From Nectonema munidae (taxonomy: Eukaryota > Nematomorpha > Nectonematoida > Nectonematidae): 64,000 bases of DNA. The stretch covers positions 186,001 to 250,000 of the forward strand of contig JAUIRK010000278.1 of NCBI GenBank assembly GCA_030549495.1. The letters are read 5' to 3'. The position numbers were made by a program, and so were the translations under genes. The notes under the pieces are model-generated. The model searched no databases. It saw only the letters and a list, made by a program, of their open reading frames with translations, and was not told the DNA's origin. Positions 32,893 through 44,093 of this stretch are shown here, in pieces (positions within the stretch are counted from its first letter, which is position 1; each line of letters begins with the position of its first letter).

Positions 32893-35800
32893 GTTGATTG
32901 AGTGCTCGTCGTTTGTTCCTGCCTGTGTTTGAGTGCTCCCTGTTTTTGCCTGTATGTGCTTCCTGTTTGTGCCTTCCTATGTTTGAGTGCCCTCTGTTGG
33001 TGCTTGCCTGTGTTAAAGTGCTCCCTTTTTGTGCCTGAATCTGTTTAAGTGCTCCCTGTTTGAGCTTGCATGTGTTTAAGTGTTCCCTGTTTGTGCCAGC
33101 CTGTGTTTAAGTCCTCCCTGTTAGTGCCTGCCTGTGTTTGAGTGCTCCCTTTTTGAGCCTGCCTGTGTTTGGGTGCTCCTTGTTTGTGTCTGCCTGTGTT
33201 ATAGTGCCCCATGTTTGAGTGCCTCCTGTTTATGCCTGCTTGTTTTTGAATGCCCCCTGTTGGTGCTTGCCTGTGTTAAAGTGCTCCCTTTTGTGCCTGT
33301 CTGTGTTTAAGTCCACCCTGTTTGTGCCTTCCTATGTTTGAGTGCTCCCTGTTTGAGCCTTCCTGTGTTTGAGTGCTCCTTGTTTGTGACTGCCTGTGTT
33401 ATAGTGGCCCTTGTTTGTGCCTGCCTCTGTTTGAGTGCCTCCTGTTGTTTGAGTTTCCTCCCTGTTTGTGTCTGTCCGTGCTTGAGTGCCCCATATTTGT
33501 GCCTGCCTATGTTTGAGTGCCTTCTGTTTGTGCCTGCCTGTGTTTGTGTCCTCCTTGTTTGTGCCTGCCTGTGTTTGAGTGCTCCTTTTTGTGTCTGCCT
33601 GTGTTATAGTCCCCATGTTTGAGTCCCCTTGTTTCTTGTGCCTTCCTGTGTTTGTGCCCCTTGTTGGTGCTTCCCTGTGTTAAAGTGCTCCCTTTTTGAG
33701 CCTGAATCTGTTTAAGTGCTCCCTGTTTGTGCCTGCCTGTGTTTAAGTCCTCCCTGTTTGTACCTGTGTGTGCTCCGGTTTGTCCCTGTTTGAGTGCCCT
33801 TGTTTGAACCTGCCTGTGTTTGAGTGCTCCTTGTTTGTGTTTGCCTGTGTTATAGTTCCCCATGTTTGAGTGCCTCCTGTTTATGCCTCATCTGTGTTTG
33901 AATGCCCCCTGTTGGTGTTTGCCTGTGTTAAAGTGCTGCCTTTTTGTGCCTGTTTCTGTTTAAGTGCTTCCGTTTGTGCCTGCCTGTGTTTAAGTCAACC
34001 CTGTTTGTGCCTGCCTGTGTTGGGTTCTCCCTGTTTAGTGCCTGCCTGTGTTTTAGTGCTCCTTGTTTCTGCTTGACTATTGTTTAAGTCCTGCCTGTGT
34101 TTGAGTGCTCCTTGTTTGTGCTGCCTGTGTTTGATCTTATTTTTGCTCCTTTGTTTTCTCCTATTTTGCCTGCCTGTGTTTGAGTGCCCCCTGTTTGTAC
34201 TTGCCTGTGTTTAATTGTTCCCTTTTTGTGCTTAAATCTGTTTAAGTGCTCCTTTTGTTGCATGTGTTTAAGTCCTCCCTGTTTGTGCCTGTGTTTAAGT
34301 GCTCCTTGTTTGTGCCTGCCTGTGTTTTAGTGCTCCCTGTTTGTGCCTGCCTTTCTCCTGTTTGAGTGCCTCTTGTTTTTTGAGTGCTCCCTGTTTGTGT
34401 CTGTCTGTGCTTGACTGCCCCCTATTTGTGCCTGCCTGTGTTTGAGTCCTTTTGTGCCTCTCTGTTTGTGCGTTCCTGTGTTTGAGTGCCCCTGTTAGTG
34501 CTTACCTGTTTTAAAGTGCTCCCTTTTTGTGCCTGAATCTGTTTAAGTGCTCCCTGTTTGTGCTTGCATGTGTTTAAGTTTTCCCTGTTTGTGCCTGCCT
34601 GTGTTTAAGTCCTCCCTGTGTTTGAGTGCTCCCTGTTTGAACCTGCCTGTGTTTGAGTGCTCCTTGTTTGTGTCTGCCTGTGTTATAGTGCCCCATGTTT
34701 GAGTCCCTCTTGTTTTTGCCTGCTTGTGCCTTCCTATGTTTGAATGCCCCTTGTTGGTGTTTGCCTGTGTTAAAGTGCTCCCTTTTTGTGCTTGTCTTTG
34801 TTTAAGTGCTCCCTGTTTGTGCCTGCCTGTGTTTAAGTCAACCCTGTTTGTGCCTGCGTGTGTTGGGTTCTCCCTGTTTGAGTGCCTGCCTGTGTTTAAG
34901 TGCTCCTTGTTTCTGCTTGACTATTGTTTAAGTCCTACCTGTGTTTAAGTGCTCCTTGTTTGGTGCCTTGCCTAGGTTTGAGTGCTCCCTATTTTGCCTG
35001 TTTGTGTTTGAGTGCCCTCTGTTGGTACTTGCCTGTGTTTAAGTGTTCCCTTTTTGTGCTTAACCTCTTAGTTTGCATGTGGTTAAGTCCACCCTGTTTG
35101 TGCCTTCCTGTGTTTGAGTGCTCCTTGTTTGTGCCTGCCTGTGTTTTAGTGCCCCCTGTTTGTGCCTGCCTCTTTTTGGTGTCCCTGTTTTCTTGTTGTT
35201 TGAGTGCTCCCTGTTTGTGCCTGCCTTGTTTGAGTGCCCCCTGTTTGTGCCTGCCTGTGTTTGAGCGCTCCCTGTTTGAATCTGCCTGTGTTTGAGTGCT
35301 CCTTATTTGTGTCTGCCTGTGTTATAGTGTCCCATGTTTGAGTGCCTCCTGTTTATGCCTGCTTGTTTTTGAATGCCCCCTGTTAGTGCTTGCCTGTGTT
35401 AAAGTGCTCCCTTTTTGCGCCTGTCTGTGTTTAAGTCAACCCTGTTTGTGCCTTCCTGTGTTTGAGTGCTCCCTGTTTGAGCCTTCCTCTGTTTGAATGC
35501 TCCTTGTTTGTGACTGCCTGTGTTATAGTGGCCCTTGTTTGTGCCTGCCTCTGTTTGAGTGCCTCCTGTTGTTTGAGTGCTCCTTGTTTGTGTCTGTCCG
35601 TGCTTGAGTGCCCCATATTTGTGCCTGCCTATGTTTGAGTGCCTTCTGTTTGTGCCTGCCTGTGTTTGTGTCCTCCTTGTTTGTGCGTTCCTGTGTTTGT
35701 GTGGCCCCTGTAGGTGTTTACCTGTTTTAAAGTGCTCCCTTTTTCTGCCTGAATCTGTTTAAGTTTTACCTGTTTGTGCTTGCATGTGTTTAAGTTTTCC

Positions 35801-38520
35801 CTGTTTGTGCCTGCCTGTGTTTAAATCCTCCCTGTTTGTGCCTGCCTGTGTTTGAGTGCTCCCTGTTTGTGCCTGCCTGTGTTTGAGTGCTCCCTGTTTG
35901 TATCTGCCTGTGTTTGAGTGCTCCTTATTTGTGTCTGCCTGTGTTATAGTGTCCCATGTTTGAGTCCCTCTTGTTTTTGCCTGCTTGTGCCTTCCTGTGT
36001 TTAAATGCCCCTTGTTAGTGCTTGCCTGTGTTAAAGTACTCCCTTTTTGAGCCTGAATCTGTTTAAGTGCTCCCTGTTTGTGCCTGCCTGTGTTTAAGTC
36101 CACCCTGTTTGTACCTACGTGTGTTGGATTTTCCCTGTTTGAGCCCTTGTTTGAACTTGCCTGCGTTTGAGTGCTCCGTGTTTGTGTTTGCCTGTGTTAT
36201 AGTTCCCCATGTTTGAGTGCCTCCTGTTTATGCCTCATTGTGTTTGAATGCCCCCTGTTGGTGTTTGCCTGTGTTAAAGTGCTCCCTTTTTGTGCTTGTC
36301 TCTGTTTAAGTGCTCTCTGTTTGTGCCTGCCTGTGTTTAAGTCAACCCTATTTGTGCCTGCGTGTGTTGGGTTCTCCCTGTTTGAGTGCCTGCCTGTGTT
36401 TAAGTGCTCCTTGTTTCTGCTTGACTATTGTTTAAGTCCTACCTGTATTTAAGTGCTCCTTGTTTGTGCATGCCAGTGTTTGGGTGCTCCCTGTTGATAG
36501 AGTGCTCGTTGTTTGTTCCTGCCTGTGTTTGAGTGCTCCCTATTTTGCCTTTTGTGTTTGTGTTTGAGTCCCCTCTGTTGGTACTTGCCTGTGTTTAAGT
36601 GTTCCCTTTTTGTGCCTAAACCTGTTTAAGTGCTTGCATGTGGTTAACTCCACCCTATTTGTGCCTGCCTTGTCGGGTGCTTCTGTGTTTGAGTGCTCCT
36701 TTTTGGCCTGCCTGTGTTTGAGTCCTCCTTGTTTGTGTCTGCCTGTGTTATGGTGCCCCATGTTTTGAGTGCCTCTTGTTTGTTCCTGCTTGTGTTTGAG
36801 TGCCCCCTGTTGGTGTTTGCCTGTGTTTGAGTGCTCCCTTTTTGTGCCTGTTTCTGTTTAAGTGCTCGCTGTTTGTGCCTGCCTGTGTTTAAGTCCACCC
36901 TGTTTGTGCTTGCGTGTGTTGGGTTCTCCCTATTTTAGTGCCTGCCTGTGTTTAGTGCTCCTTGTTTCTGCTTGCCTATTGTTTAAGTCCTACCTGTGTT
37001 TAAGTGCTCCTTGTTTGTGCCTGCCTGTGTTTGAGTGCTCCCTTCTTCTATTTTGCCTTCTGTGTTTGAGTGCCCTCTGTTGGTCTTGCCTGTGTTTAAT
37101 TGTTCCCTTTTTGTGCTTAAATCTGTTTAAGTGTCCTTTGCTTGCATGTGGTTAAGTCCACCCTGTTTGTGCCTCCTGTGTTTGAGTCCTCCTTGTTTGT
37201 GCCTACCTGTGTTTTAGTGCCCCATGTTTGTGCTCCTCTGTTTGAGTGCCTCCTTTTTGAGTGCTTCCTGTTTTCTTAGTTCCCCATATTTGTTCCTTTT
37301 TTGCCTTCCTGTTTGTGCCTTCCTGTATTTGTGTGCCCCTGTTTGTGTTTACCTGTGTTTAAGTGCTCCCTTTTTCTGCCTGCCTCTGTTTAAGTGCTCC
37401 CTGTTTGGGCCTGCATGTGTTTAAGTTTTCCCTGTTTGTGCCTGCCTGTGTTTAAGTCAACCCTGTTTGTGCCTGCCTGTGTTGGGTTCTCCCTGTTTGA
37501 GTGCCTCCTGTGTTTAAGTGCTCCTTGTTTCTGCTTCCTTTGTTTGTCCTACCTGTGTTTTAGTGCTCCTTGTTTGAGTGCTCCCTTTTTGCCTATGTTT
37601 GGTGCTCCCTGTTTGTGCCTGTCTGTGTTTGAGTGCCCCCTGTTTGTGCTTGCCTGTGTTTTAGTGTTCCCTTTTTGTGCCTCTGTTTAATCTTTTGTTT
37701 TCCTGTGTTTAAGTCCACCCTGTTTGTGCCTTCCTGTGTTTGAGTGCTCCTTGTTTGTGCCTGTCTGTGTTTAAGTGCCCCATGTTGGTGAATACCTGTG
37801 TTTGAGTGCCTCCTGTTTAGGTATGTATGTGTTTGAGTGCTCCCTGTTTGTGCCTGTCTGTGTTTGAGTGCCCCATGTTTGTGCCTGCCTGTGTTTGAGT
37901 GCCTCCTGTTTGTGCCTGCCTGTGTTTGTGTGCCTCCTTGTTTGTGCCCTGTTTGGCCTGTGTTTGTGTGCCCCTGTTTAGTGTGCTGTGTTAGCCTGTG
38001 TTTAAAGTGCTCCCTTTTTGTGCCTGCCTCTGTTTAAGTTTTACCTGTTTGTGCTTGCATGTGTTTAAGTGCTCCCTGTTTGGGCCTGCTTGTGTTTAAG
38101 TCCTCCCTGTTTGTGCCTGCCTGTGTTTGAGTGCTCCCTGTTTGTGCCAGCGTGTGTTTGAGTGCTCCCTGTTTGAACCTGCCTGTGTTTGAGTGCTCCC
38201 TCTTTGTGTCTGCCTGTGTTATAGTGTCCCATGTTTGAGTCCCTCTTGTTTTTGCCTGCTTGTGCCTTCCTGTGTTTGAATGCCCCTAGTTCGTGCTTGC
38301 CTGTGTTAAAGTACTCCCTTTTTGAGCCTGAATCTGTTTAAGTGCTCCCTGTTGGTGCCTGAATATTGTTTAAGTGCTCCCTGTTTATGCCTGCGTGTGT
38401 TTGAGTGCCCCCTGTTGGTGCTTGTTTGTGTTAAAGTGCAACCTTTTTGTGACTGAATCTGTTTAATTGCTCCATTTGTGCCTGAATGTGTTTAGGTGTC
38501 CCGTTTGTGCCTGCATGTTT
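32893..38520 (+). repeat. Irregular satellite left of the island
   Basis: Monomers are still recognisable, but many have small deletions and odd lengths, especially 33600-34520 and 36650-38000. No regular higher-order spacing is present; one variant marker occurs at 36493. Segments 35296-36452 still resemble long-unit sequence. Towards 38340-38520 monomers become diverged and sparse. This may be old array edge, or partly poor consensus sequence. Confidence 0.75.
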
Positions 38521-39083
38521 ATTCAAAGATTATTCGTACTGAAAAGATGATGGGTACCTCCCGTAAATTGTTACCACTGTAAACATTATTGGTACACCTA
38601 ATAATTATTGATATCCCACAGAAGGATCATTAGTAGATATAAAGATCAATTTTACACGCTAAGATATGGTAATTTACATAATAAATGAATTAGCAAATTA
38701 GATTATCATCCAAATTAGTGGACAATATAAAATAAAATATGAGAATAATTTATCGTTAACTATATAAAATCTTAATCAAAAGTAGATAGATGTGTTTATT
38801 ATTAAAAATAAATTTGTACAAATCTAATGAAATCTTTTAAAACTTAATAATTAAAATTTTAAAGTAATACAATTAAGAAAAAAATTAACTAAATAACTTA
38901 GTTTAAAGAAAATAGACTATTATTAACATCTTACATATTTAAAAATGATCTATATTGGTTATCTTTTATTGAAATGAGAATTAATAAACTAATTAAGTTA
39001 AGAATTTTAAACTAAGAACTAATAAAATAAGAACAAGAACCCTGTTTTATTAAAAATAGTAACACACAAACTAATTATCTTTC

Positions 39084-39227
39084 TTGAAAGAAAGAAAGAA
39101 TTTATTGAAAAAATGTACAATTTAGAATAAAAAATTACAGTAGTATTCAGTAGTTGAACACACTCCAGACTAATTAAATCTTGAGAAGGGTCTTTCTCAA
39201 GAATTTCTTTCTTTCTTTTTTCTCAAG
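39084..39227. repeat. Imperfect inverted repeat of GAAA/TTTC runs
   Basis: A CTTGAAAGAAAGAAAGAA arm (39083-39100) faces a TTTCTTTCTTTC stretch ending CTCAAG (39204-39227), with about 100 bp between. The arms are short-period simple sequence, so pairing may be incidental. Confidence 0.45.
39180..39201. repeat. Perfect 8-bp hairpin
   Basis: CTTGAGAA (39180-39187) and TTCTCAAG (39194-39201) are exact reverse complements around a 6-base loop GGGTCT. There is no T run after it on either strand that would suggest a transcription terminator. It lies inside the larger GAAA/TTTC inverted repeat. Confidence 0.55.
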
Positions 39228-39545
39228 AAGGGTGGGTAGGTATAAAATAAGTTGCAAAAGTAAAGCCTTGAGTTTTGAAAAGTGAAAATTTGTCATTTAT
39301 TTTTGTTAACTCGATGTCAATAATGTCCTTGCGAACAAATTTATAAAATATTTAAAATATATTTTAATTTTTCAAAAATATTTAGTAAAATTTTTAATTT
39401 CTTTAAAATTAAAAAGCATATTTCATTCTCTTTTGTTTTTAACAATGCTCTTTATTTAAAATATGAATTAAAATATATATTACTAGAAATTGTAAGTTCT
39501 CTTGTATTTGATCATTATCACATAGCATACACTGTGTGAAAGACA

Positions 39546-39605
39546 GGTTTCGGTGATTGAAACCTCACCAATTCCACTTTTGGGTTCAAACTATAAGGTT
39601 TGAAC
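39546..39605. repeat. Two adjacent small hairpins
   Basis: GGTTTC (39546-39551) pairs with GAAACC (39559-39564) around a 7-base loop, and GTTCAAAC (39584-39591) pairs exactly with GTTTGAAC (39598-39605) around TATAAG. Two perfect stems within 60 bp are more than expected by chance, but no RNA family fits. A weaker pair AAGGG/CCCTT follows at 39686-39703. Confidence 0.5.
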
Positions 39606-39738
39606 TGGCATTTACTGGCTACGGATAATTGAAAGACTTTTTAACCCCCTTGAAATCCCGTTTTTTCTTTTGTTCTCCCCCTTGTAAGGGCTATCCAACC
39701 CTTTTAAATTCCCTATTTTTCACCGCCCCCTCTCTGAC

Positions 39739-41813
39739 TGTGCCTGCCTGTGTTTAAGTGCTCCCTGTTTCTGCTTGCCTATTATTTAAGTCCTACCTGT
39801 GCTTAAGTGCTCCTTGTTTATGCCTTCCTGTGTTTGGGTGTTCCCTGTTTGTGCCTTCCTGTGTTTGAGTGCCCTCTGTTGGTGCTTGCCTGTGTTAAAG
39901 TGCTCCCTTTTTGTGCCTGAATCTATTTAAGTGCTCCCTGTTTGTGCTTGCATGTGTTTAAGTTTCCCTTGTTTGTGCCTCCCTGTGTTTAAGTTTTCCC
40001 TATGTGTGCTCCCTGTTTGAGCCTACCTGTGTTTGAGTGCTACTTGTTTGTGTTTGCCTGTGTTATAGTGCCCCATGTTTGAGTGCCTCCTGTTTTTGCC
40101 TTTCCTGTGTTTGAATGCCCCCTGTTGGTGCTTACGTGTGTTAAAGTGGTCCCTTTTTGTGCCTGTCTCTGTTTAAGTGCTACCTGTTTGTGCCTGCCTG
40201 TGTTTAATTCCACCTTGATTGTGCTTGCGTATGTTGGGTTCTACCTGTTTGAGCTTGCCTGTGTTTAAGTGCTCCCTGTTTCTGCTTGCTTATTGTTTAA
40301 GTCCTACCTGTGTTTAAGTGCTCCTTGTTTGTGCCTAACCGTGTTTGGGTTATCCCTGTTGATTGAGTGCTCGTCATTTGTTCCTGCCTGTGTTTGAGTG
40401 CTCCCTGTTTTTGCCTGTATGTGCTTCCTGTTTGTGCCTTCCTGTGTTTGAGTGCCCTCTGTTGGTGCTTGCCTGTGTTAAAGTGCTCCCTTTTTGTGCC
40501 TGAATCTGTTTAAGTGCTCCCTGTTTGTGCTTGCATGTGTTTAAGTGTTCCCTGTTTGTGCCAGCCTGTGTTTAAGTCCTCCCTGTTTGTGCCTGCCTGT
40601 GTTTGAGTGCTCCCTTTTTGAGCCTGCCTGTGTTTGAGTGCTCCTTGTTTGTGTCTGCCTGTGTTATAGTGCCCCAATGTTTGAGTGCCTCCTGTTTATG
40701 CCTGCTTGTGTTTGAATGCCCCTGTTGGTGTTTGCCTGTGTTTAAGTGCTCCCTTTTTGTGCCTTTCTTGTTGCCCTGTTTGTGCCTGCCTGTGTTTAAG
40801 TCCACCCTGTTTGTGCCTGCGTGTGTTTGGTTCTCCCTGTTTGGTGCCTGCCTGTGTTTAAGTGCTCCCTGTTTCTCCTTGCCCTCTAAAAAAAGTTGTT
40901 TGTGTCTAACTGTGCCTTTAGGATGCCCTCCCTGTTTGTGTTTGAGTGCTCGTTGTTTGTTAATGCCCTGTGTTTGAGTGCTCTCTGTTTGTGACTGCCT
41001 GTGTTTGAGTGCTCCTTATTTGTGCCTGTCTGTGTTTAAGTGCTCGCTGTTTGTGCCTGCCTGTGTTTAATTCCACCCTATTTGTGCTTGCGTGTGTTGG
41101 GTTCTCCCTGTTTGGAGTGCCTGCCTGTGTTTAAGTGCTCCTTGTTTCTGCTTGCCTATTGTTTAAGTCCTACCTGTGTTTAAGTGCTCCTTGTTTGTGC
41201 CTGACCGTGTTTGGGTGCTTCCTGTTGATTGAGTGCTCGTTGTTTGTTCCTGCCTGTGTTTGAGTGCTCCCTGTTTTTGCCTGTTGTGCTTTTTGCCTCC
41301 TGTGTTTGAGTGCCCTCTGTTGGTGCTTGCCTGTGTTTAAGTGTTCCCTTTTTGTGCCTGAATCTGTTTAAGTGCTCTGTTTGGGCTTGCATGTGTTTAA
41401 GTCTACCCTGTTTGTGCCTGCCTGTGTTTTGGTCCTCCCTGTTTTGTGCCTGCCTGTGTTTGAGTGCTTCCTTTTGTCCTGCCTGGTTTGGTGCTCCGTT
41501 GTTTGTGTCTGTCTGTGTTATAGATGCCCCCTGTTGAGTGCCTCCTCGTTTTTGTCCTGCCTGTTGTTTGAGTGCTCCCTGTTTGTGTCTGCCTGTGTTT
41601 GAGTGCCCCTTGTTTGCGCCTGCCTGTGTTTAAGTGCTCGCTGTTTGTGCCTGCCTGTGTTTAATTCCACCTTGTTTGTGCTTGCGTATGTTGGGTTCTC
41701 CCTATTTGAGTGCCTGCCTGTGTTGTGTTCCCTGTTTCTGCCTGCTTATTGTTTAAGTCCTACCTGTGTTTAAGTGCTCCTTGTTTGTGCCTGACCGTGT
41801 TTGGGTGCTTCCT
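39739..41813 (+). repeat. Irregular satellite right of the island
   Basis: Monomers carry frequent small deletions (for example 40740-40960 and 41460-41560). Higher-order markers are crowded: 40358, 41224 and 41814, only 866 and 590 bp apart, so units here are strongly shortened. An A-rich insertion (CTAAAAAAAGTTG, about 40887-40899) replaces CCTCGTTG of other units. The irregularity mirrors that on the left side of the island. Confidence 0.75.
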
Positions 41814-44093
41814 GTTGATTGAGTGCTCGTCGTTTGTTCCTGCCTGTGTTTGAGTGCTCCCTGTTTTTGCCTGTATGTGCTTCCTGTTTGTGCCTTCCTG
41901 TGTTTGAGTGCCCTCTGTTGGTGCTTGTCTGTGTTAAAATGCTTCCTTTTTGTGCCTGAATCTGTTTAAGTGCTCCCTGTTTGAGCTTGCATGTGTTTAA
42001 GTGTTCCCTGTTTGTGCCAGCCTATGTTTAAGTCCTCCCTGTTAGTGCCTGCCTGTGTTTGAGTGCTCCCTTTTTGAGCCTGCCTGTGTTTGGGTGCTCC
42101 TTGTTTGTGTCTGCCTGTGTTATAGTGCCCCATGTTTGAGTGCCTCCTGTTTATGCCTGCTTGTGTTTGAATGCCCCCTGTTGGTGTTTGCCTGTGTTAA
42201 AGTGCTCCCTTTTTGTGCCTGTTTCTGTTTAAGTGCTCGCTGTTTGTGCCTGCCTATGTTTAAGTCAACCCTGTTTGTGCTGCGTGTTTGGGTTCTCCCT
42301 GTTTGAGTGCCTGCCTGTGTTTAAGTGCTCCTTGTTTCTGCTTGACTATTGTTTAAGTCCTACCTGTGTTTAAGTGCTCCTTGTTTGTGCCTGCCTGTGT
42401 TTGAGTGCTCCTATTTTGCCTGTGTGTGTTTGAGTGCCCTCTGTTGGTACTTGCCTGTGTTTATTGAATGCCCCCTGTTGGTGCTTGCCTGTGTTTAAGT
42501 GCTCCCTTTTTGCGCCTGCTGTGTTTAAGTCAACCCTGTTTGTGCCTTCCTGTGTTTGAGTGCTCCCTGTTTGAGCCTTCCTGTGTTTGAGTGCTCCTTG
42601 TTTGTGACTGCCTGTGTTATAGTGCCCCATGTTTGTGCCTGCCTCTGTTTGAGTGCCTCCTGTTGTTTGAGTGCTCCCTGTTTGTGTCTGTCTGTGCTTG
42701 AGTGCCCCATATTTGTGCCTGCCTGTGTTTGAGTGCCTTCTGTTTGTGCCTGCCTGTGTTTGGTCCTCCTTGTTTGTGCTGTTCCTGTGTTTGTGTGGCC
42801 CCTGTAGGTGTTTACCTGTTTTAAAGTGCTCCCTTTTTCTGTCTGAATCTGTTTAAGTTCTACCTGTTTGTGCTTGTATGTGTTTAAGTTTTCCCTGTTT
42901 GTGCCTGCCTGTGTTTGAGTGCTCCCTGTTTGTGCCTGCCTGTGTTTGAGTGCTCCCTGTTTGTGCCTGCCTGTGTTTGAGTGCTCCCTGTTTGAATCTG
43001 CCTGTGTTTGAGTGCTCCTTATTTGTGTCTGCCTTGTTATAGTGTCCCATGTTTGAGTCCCTCTTGTTTTTGCCTGCTTGTGCCTTCCTGTGTTTGAATG
43101 CCCCTTGTTAGTGCTTGCCTGTGTTAAAGTACTCCCTTTTTGAGCCTGAATCTATTTAAGTGCTCCCTGTTTGTGCCTGCCTGTGTTTAAGTCCACCCTG
43201 TTTGTACCTGGGTGTGTTGGGTTTTCCCTGTTTGAGCCCTTGTTTGAACCTGCCTGCGTTTGAGTGCTCCGTGTTTGTGTTTGCCGGTGTTATAGTTCCC
43301 CATGTTTGAGTGCCTCCTGTTTATGCCTTATTGTGTTTAAATGGACCCTGTTGGTGTTTGCCTGTTTTAAAGTGCTCCCTTTTTGTGCCTGTCTCTGTTT
43401 AAGTGCTCTCTGTTTGTGCCTGCCTGTGTTTAAGTCAACCCTATTTGTGCCTGCGTGTGTTGGGTTCTCCCTGTTTGAGTGCCTGCCTGTGTTTAAGTGC
43501 TCCTTGTTTCTGCTTTGACTATTGTTTAAGTCCTACCTGTGTTTAAGTGCTCCTTGTTTGTGCCTGCCTGCGTTTGAGTGCTCCCTATTTTGCCTATGTG
43601 TGTTTGAGTGCCCTCTGTTGGTACTTGCCTGTGTTTAAGTGTTCCCTTTTTGTGCCTAAATCTGTTTAAGTGCTTGCATGTGGTTAAGTCCACACTGTTT
43701 GTGCCTGCCTGTGTCGGGGTGCTCGCTGTTTTTGAGTGCCTGCCTGTGTTTAAGTGCTCCCTTCTCTCCTTGCCCTCGTTGTTTGTGTCTGACTGTGTTT
43801 GGATGCTCCCTGTTGATTTAGTGCTCGTTGTTTGTTAATGCCTGTGTTTGAGTGCTGTCTGTTTGTAACTGCCTGTGTTTGAGTGTTACTTGTTTGCGCC
43901 TGCCTGTGTCTAAGTGCTGGCTGTTTGTGCCTGCCTGTGTTTAATTCCACCTTGTTTGTGCTTGCGTATGTTGGGTTTTCCCTATTTGAGTGCCTGCCTG
44001 TGTTGTGTTCCCTGTTTCTGCCTGCTTATTGTTTAAGTCCTACCTGTGTTTAAGTGCTCCTTGTTTGTGCCTGACCGTGTTTGGGTGCTTCGT
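41814..44093 (+). repeat. Higher-order unit, long form (2280 bp)
   Basis: First unit of the first 8.8-kb super-repeat. It has the full order of variants with both GAATGCCCCC motifs (about 42169 and 42467). It shares the TTTAAATGGACCC variant (about 43336) with the units at 28.8, 47.8 and 56.6 kb. Small length changes occur near 43030 and 43715. Confidence 0.87.

Larger units (their letters stand above)
2091..38520 (+). repeat. 31-bp satellite array, block A
   Basis: This is an uninterrupted head-to-tail tandem array of a 31-bp monomer, all in one orientation. The core is CCTGCCTGTGTTTGAGTG, followed by a CTCCCTGTTT segment and GTG. Variant monomers replace GTTTGAG with GTTTAAG, GTTATAG, GTTTGAA, GTTAAAG or GTTTGTG, and lengths range from about 28 to 31 bp. 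The left edge at about 2091 is abrupt; the right edge at about 38520 fades through several diverged monomers. The plus strand is very poor in A (one A in the consensus) and the consensus has no CpG. No gene is supported within it. Confidence 0.97.
38521..39738. other. AT-rich island interrupting the satellite
   Basis: About 1.2 kb lacks the monomer and looks like the left flank in base composition. No open frame above 60 codons and no recognisable coding motif is present. It contains several hairpins (39084-39227, 39180-39201, 39546-39605) and ends in a C/T-rich stretch (about 39650-39735) that runs into the satellite. No target-site duplication or long terminal repeat is visible at its ends. 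It could be an old insertion, unique DNA between two arrays, or an assembly join. Confidence 0.8.

Noticed and set aside
2091-38520. CRISPR array, given regular repeats of about 31 bp
   Set aside because: The repeats are contiguous, with no unique spacers between them, they extend for tens of kilobases, and the flanks look eukaryotic.
39582-39592. Possible tRNA or SINE B box (GGTTCAAACTA)
   Set aside because: Only a partial match to the B-box consensus, no A box at the proper distance upstream, and the bases are explained by the GTTCAAAC/GTTTGAAC hairpin.
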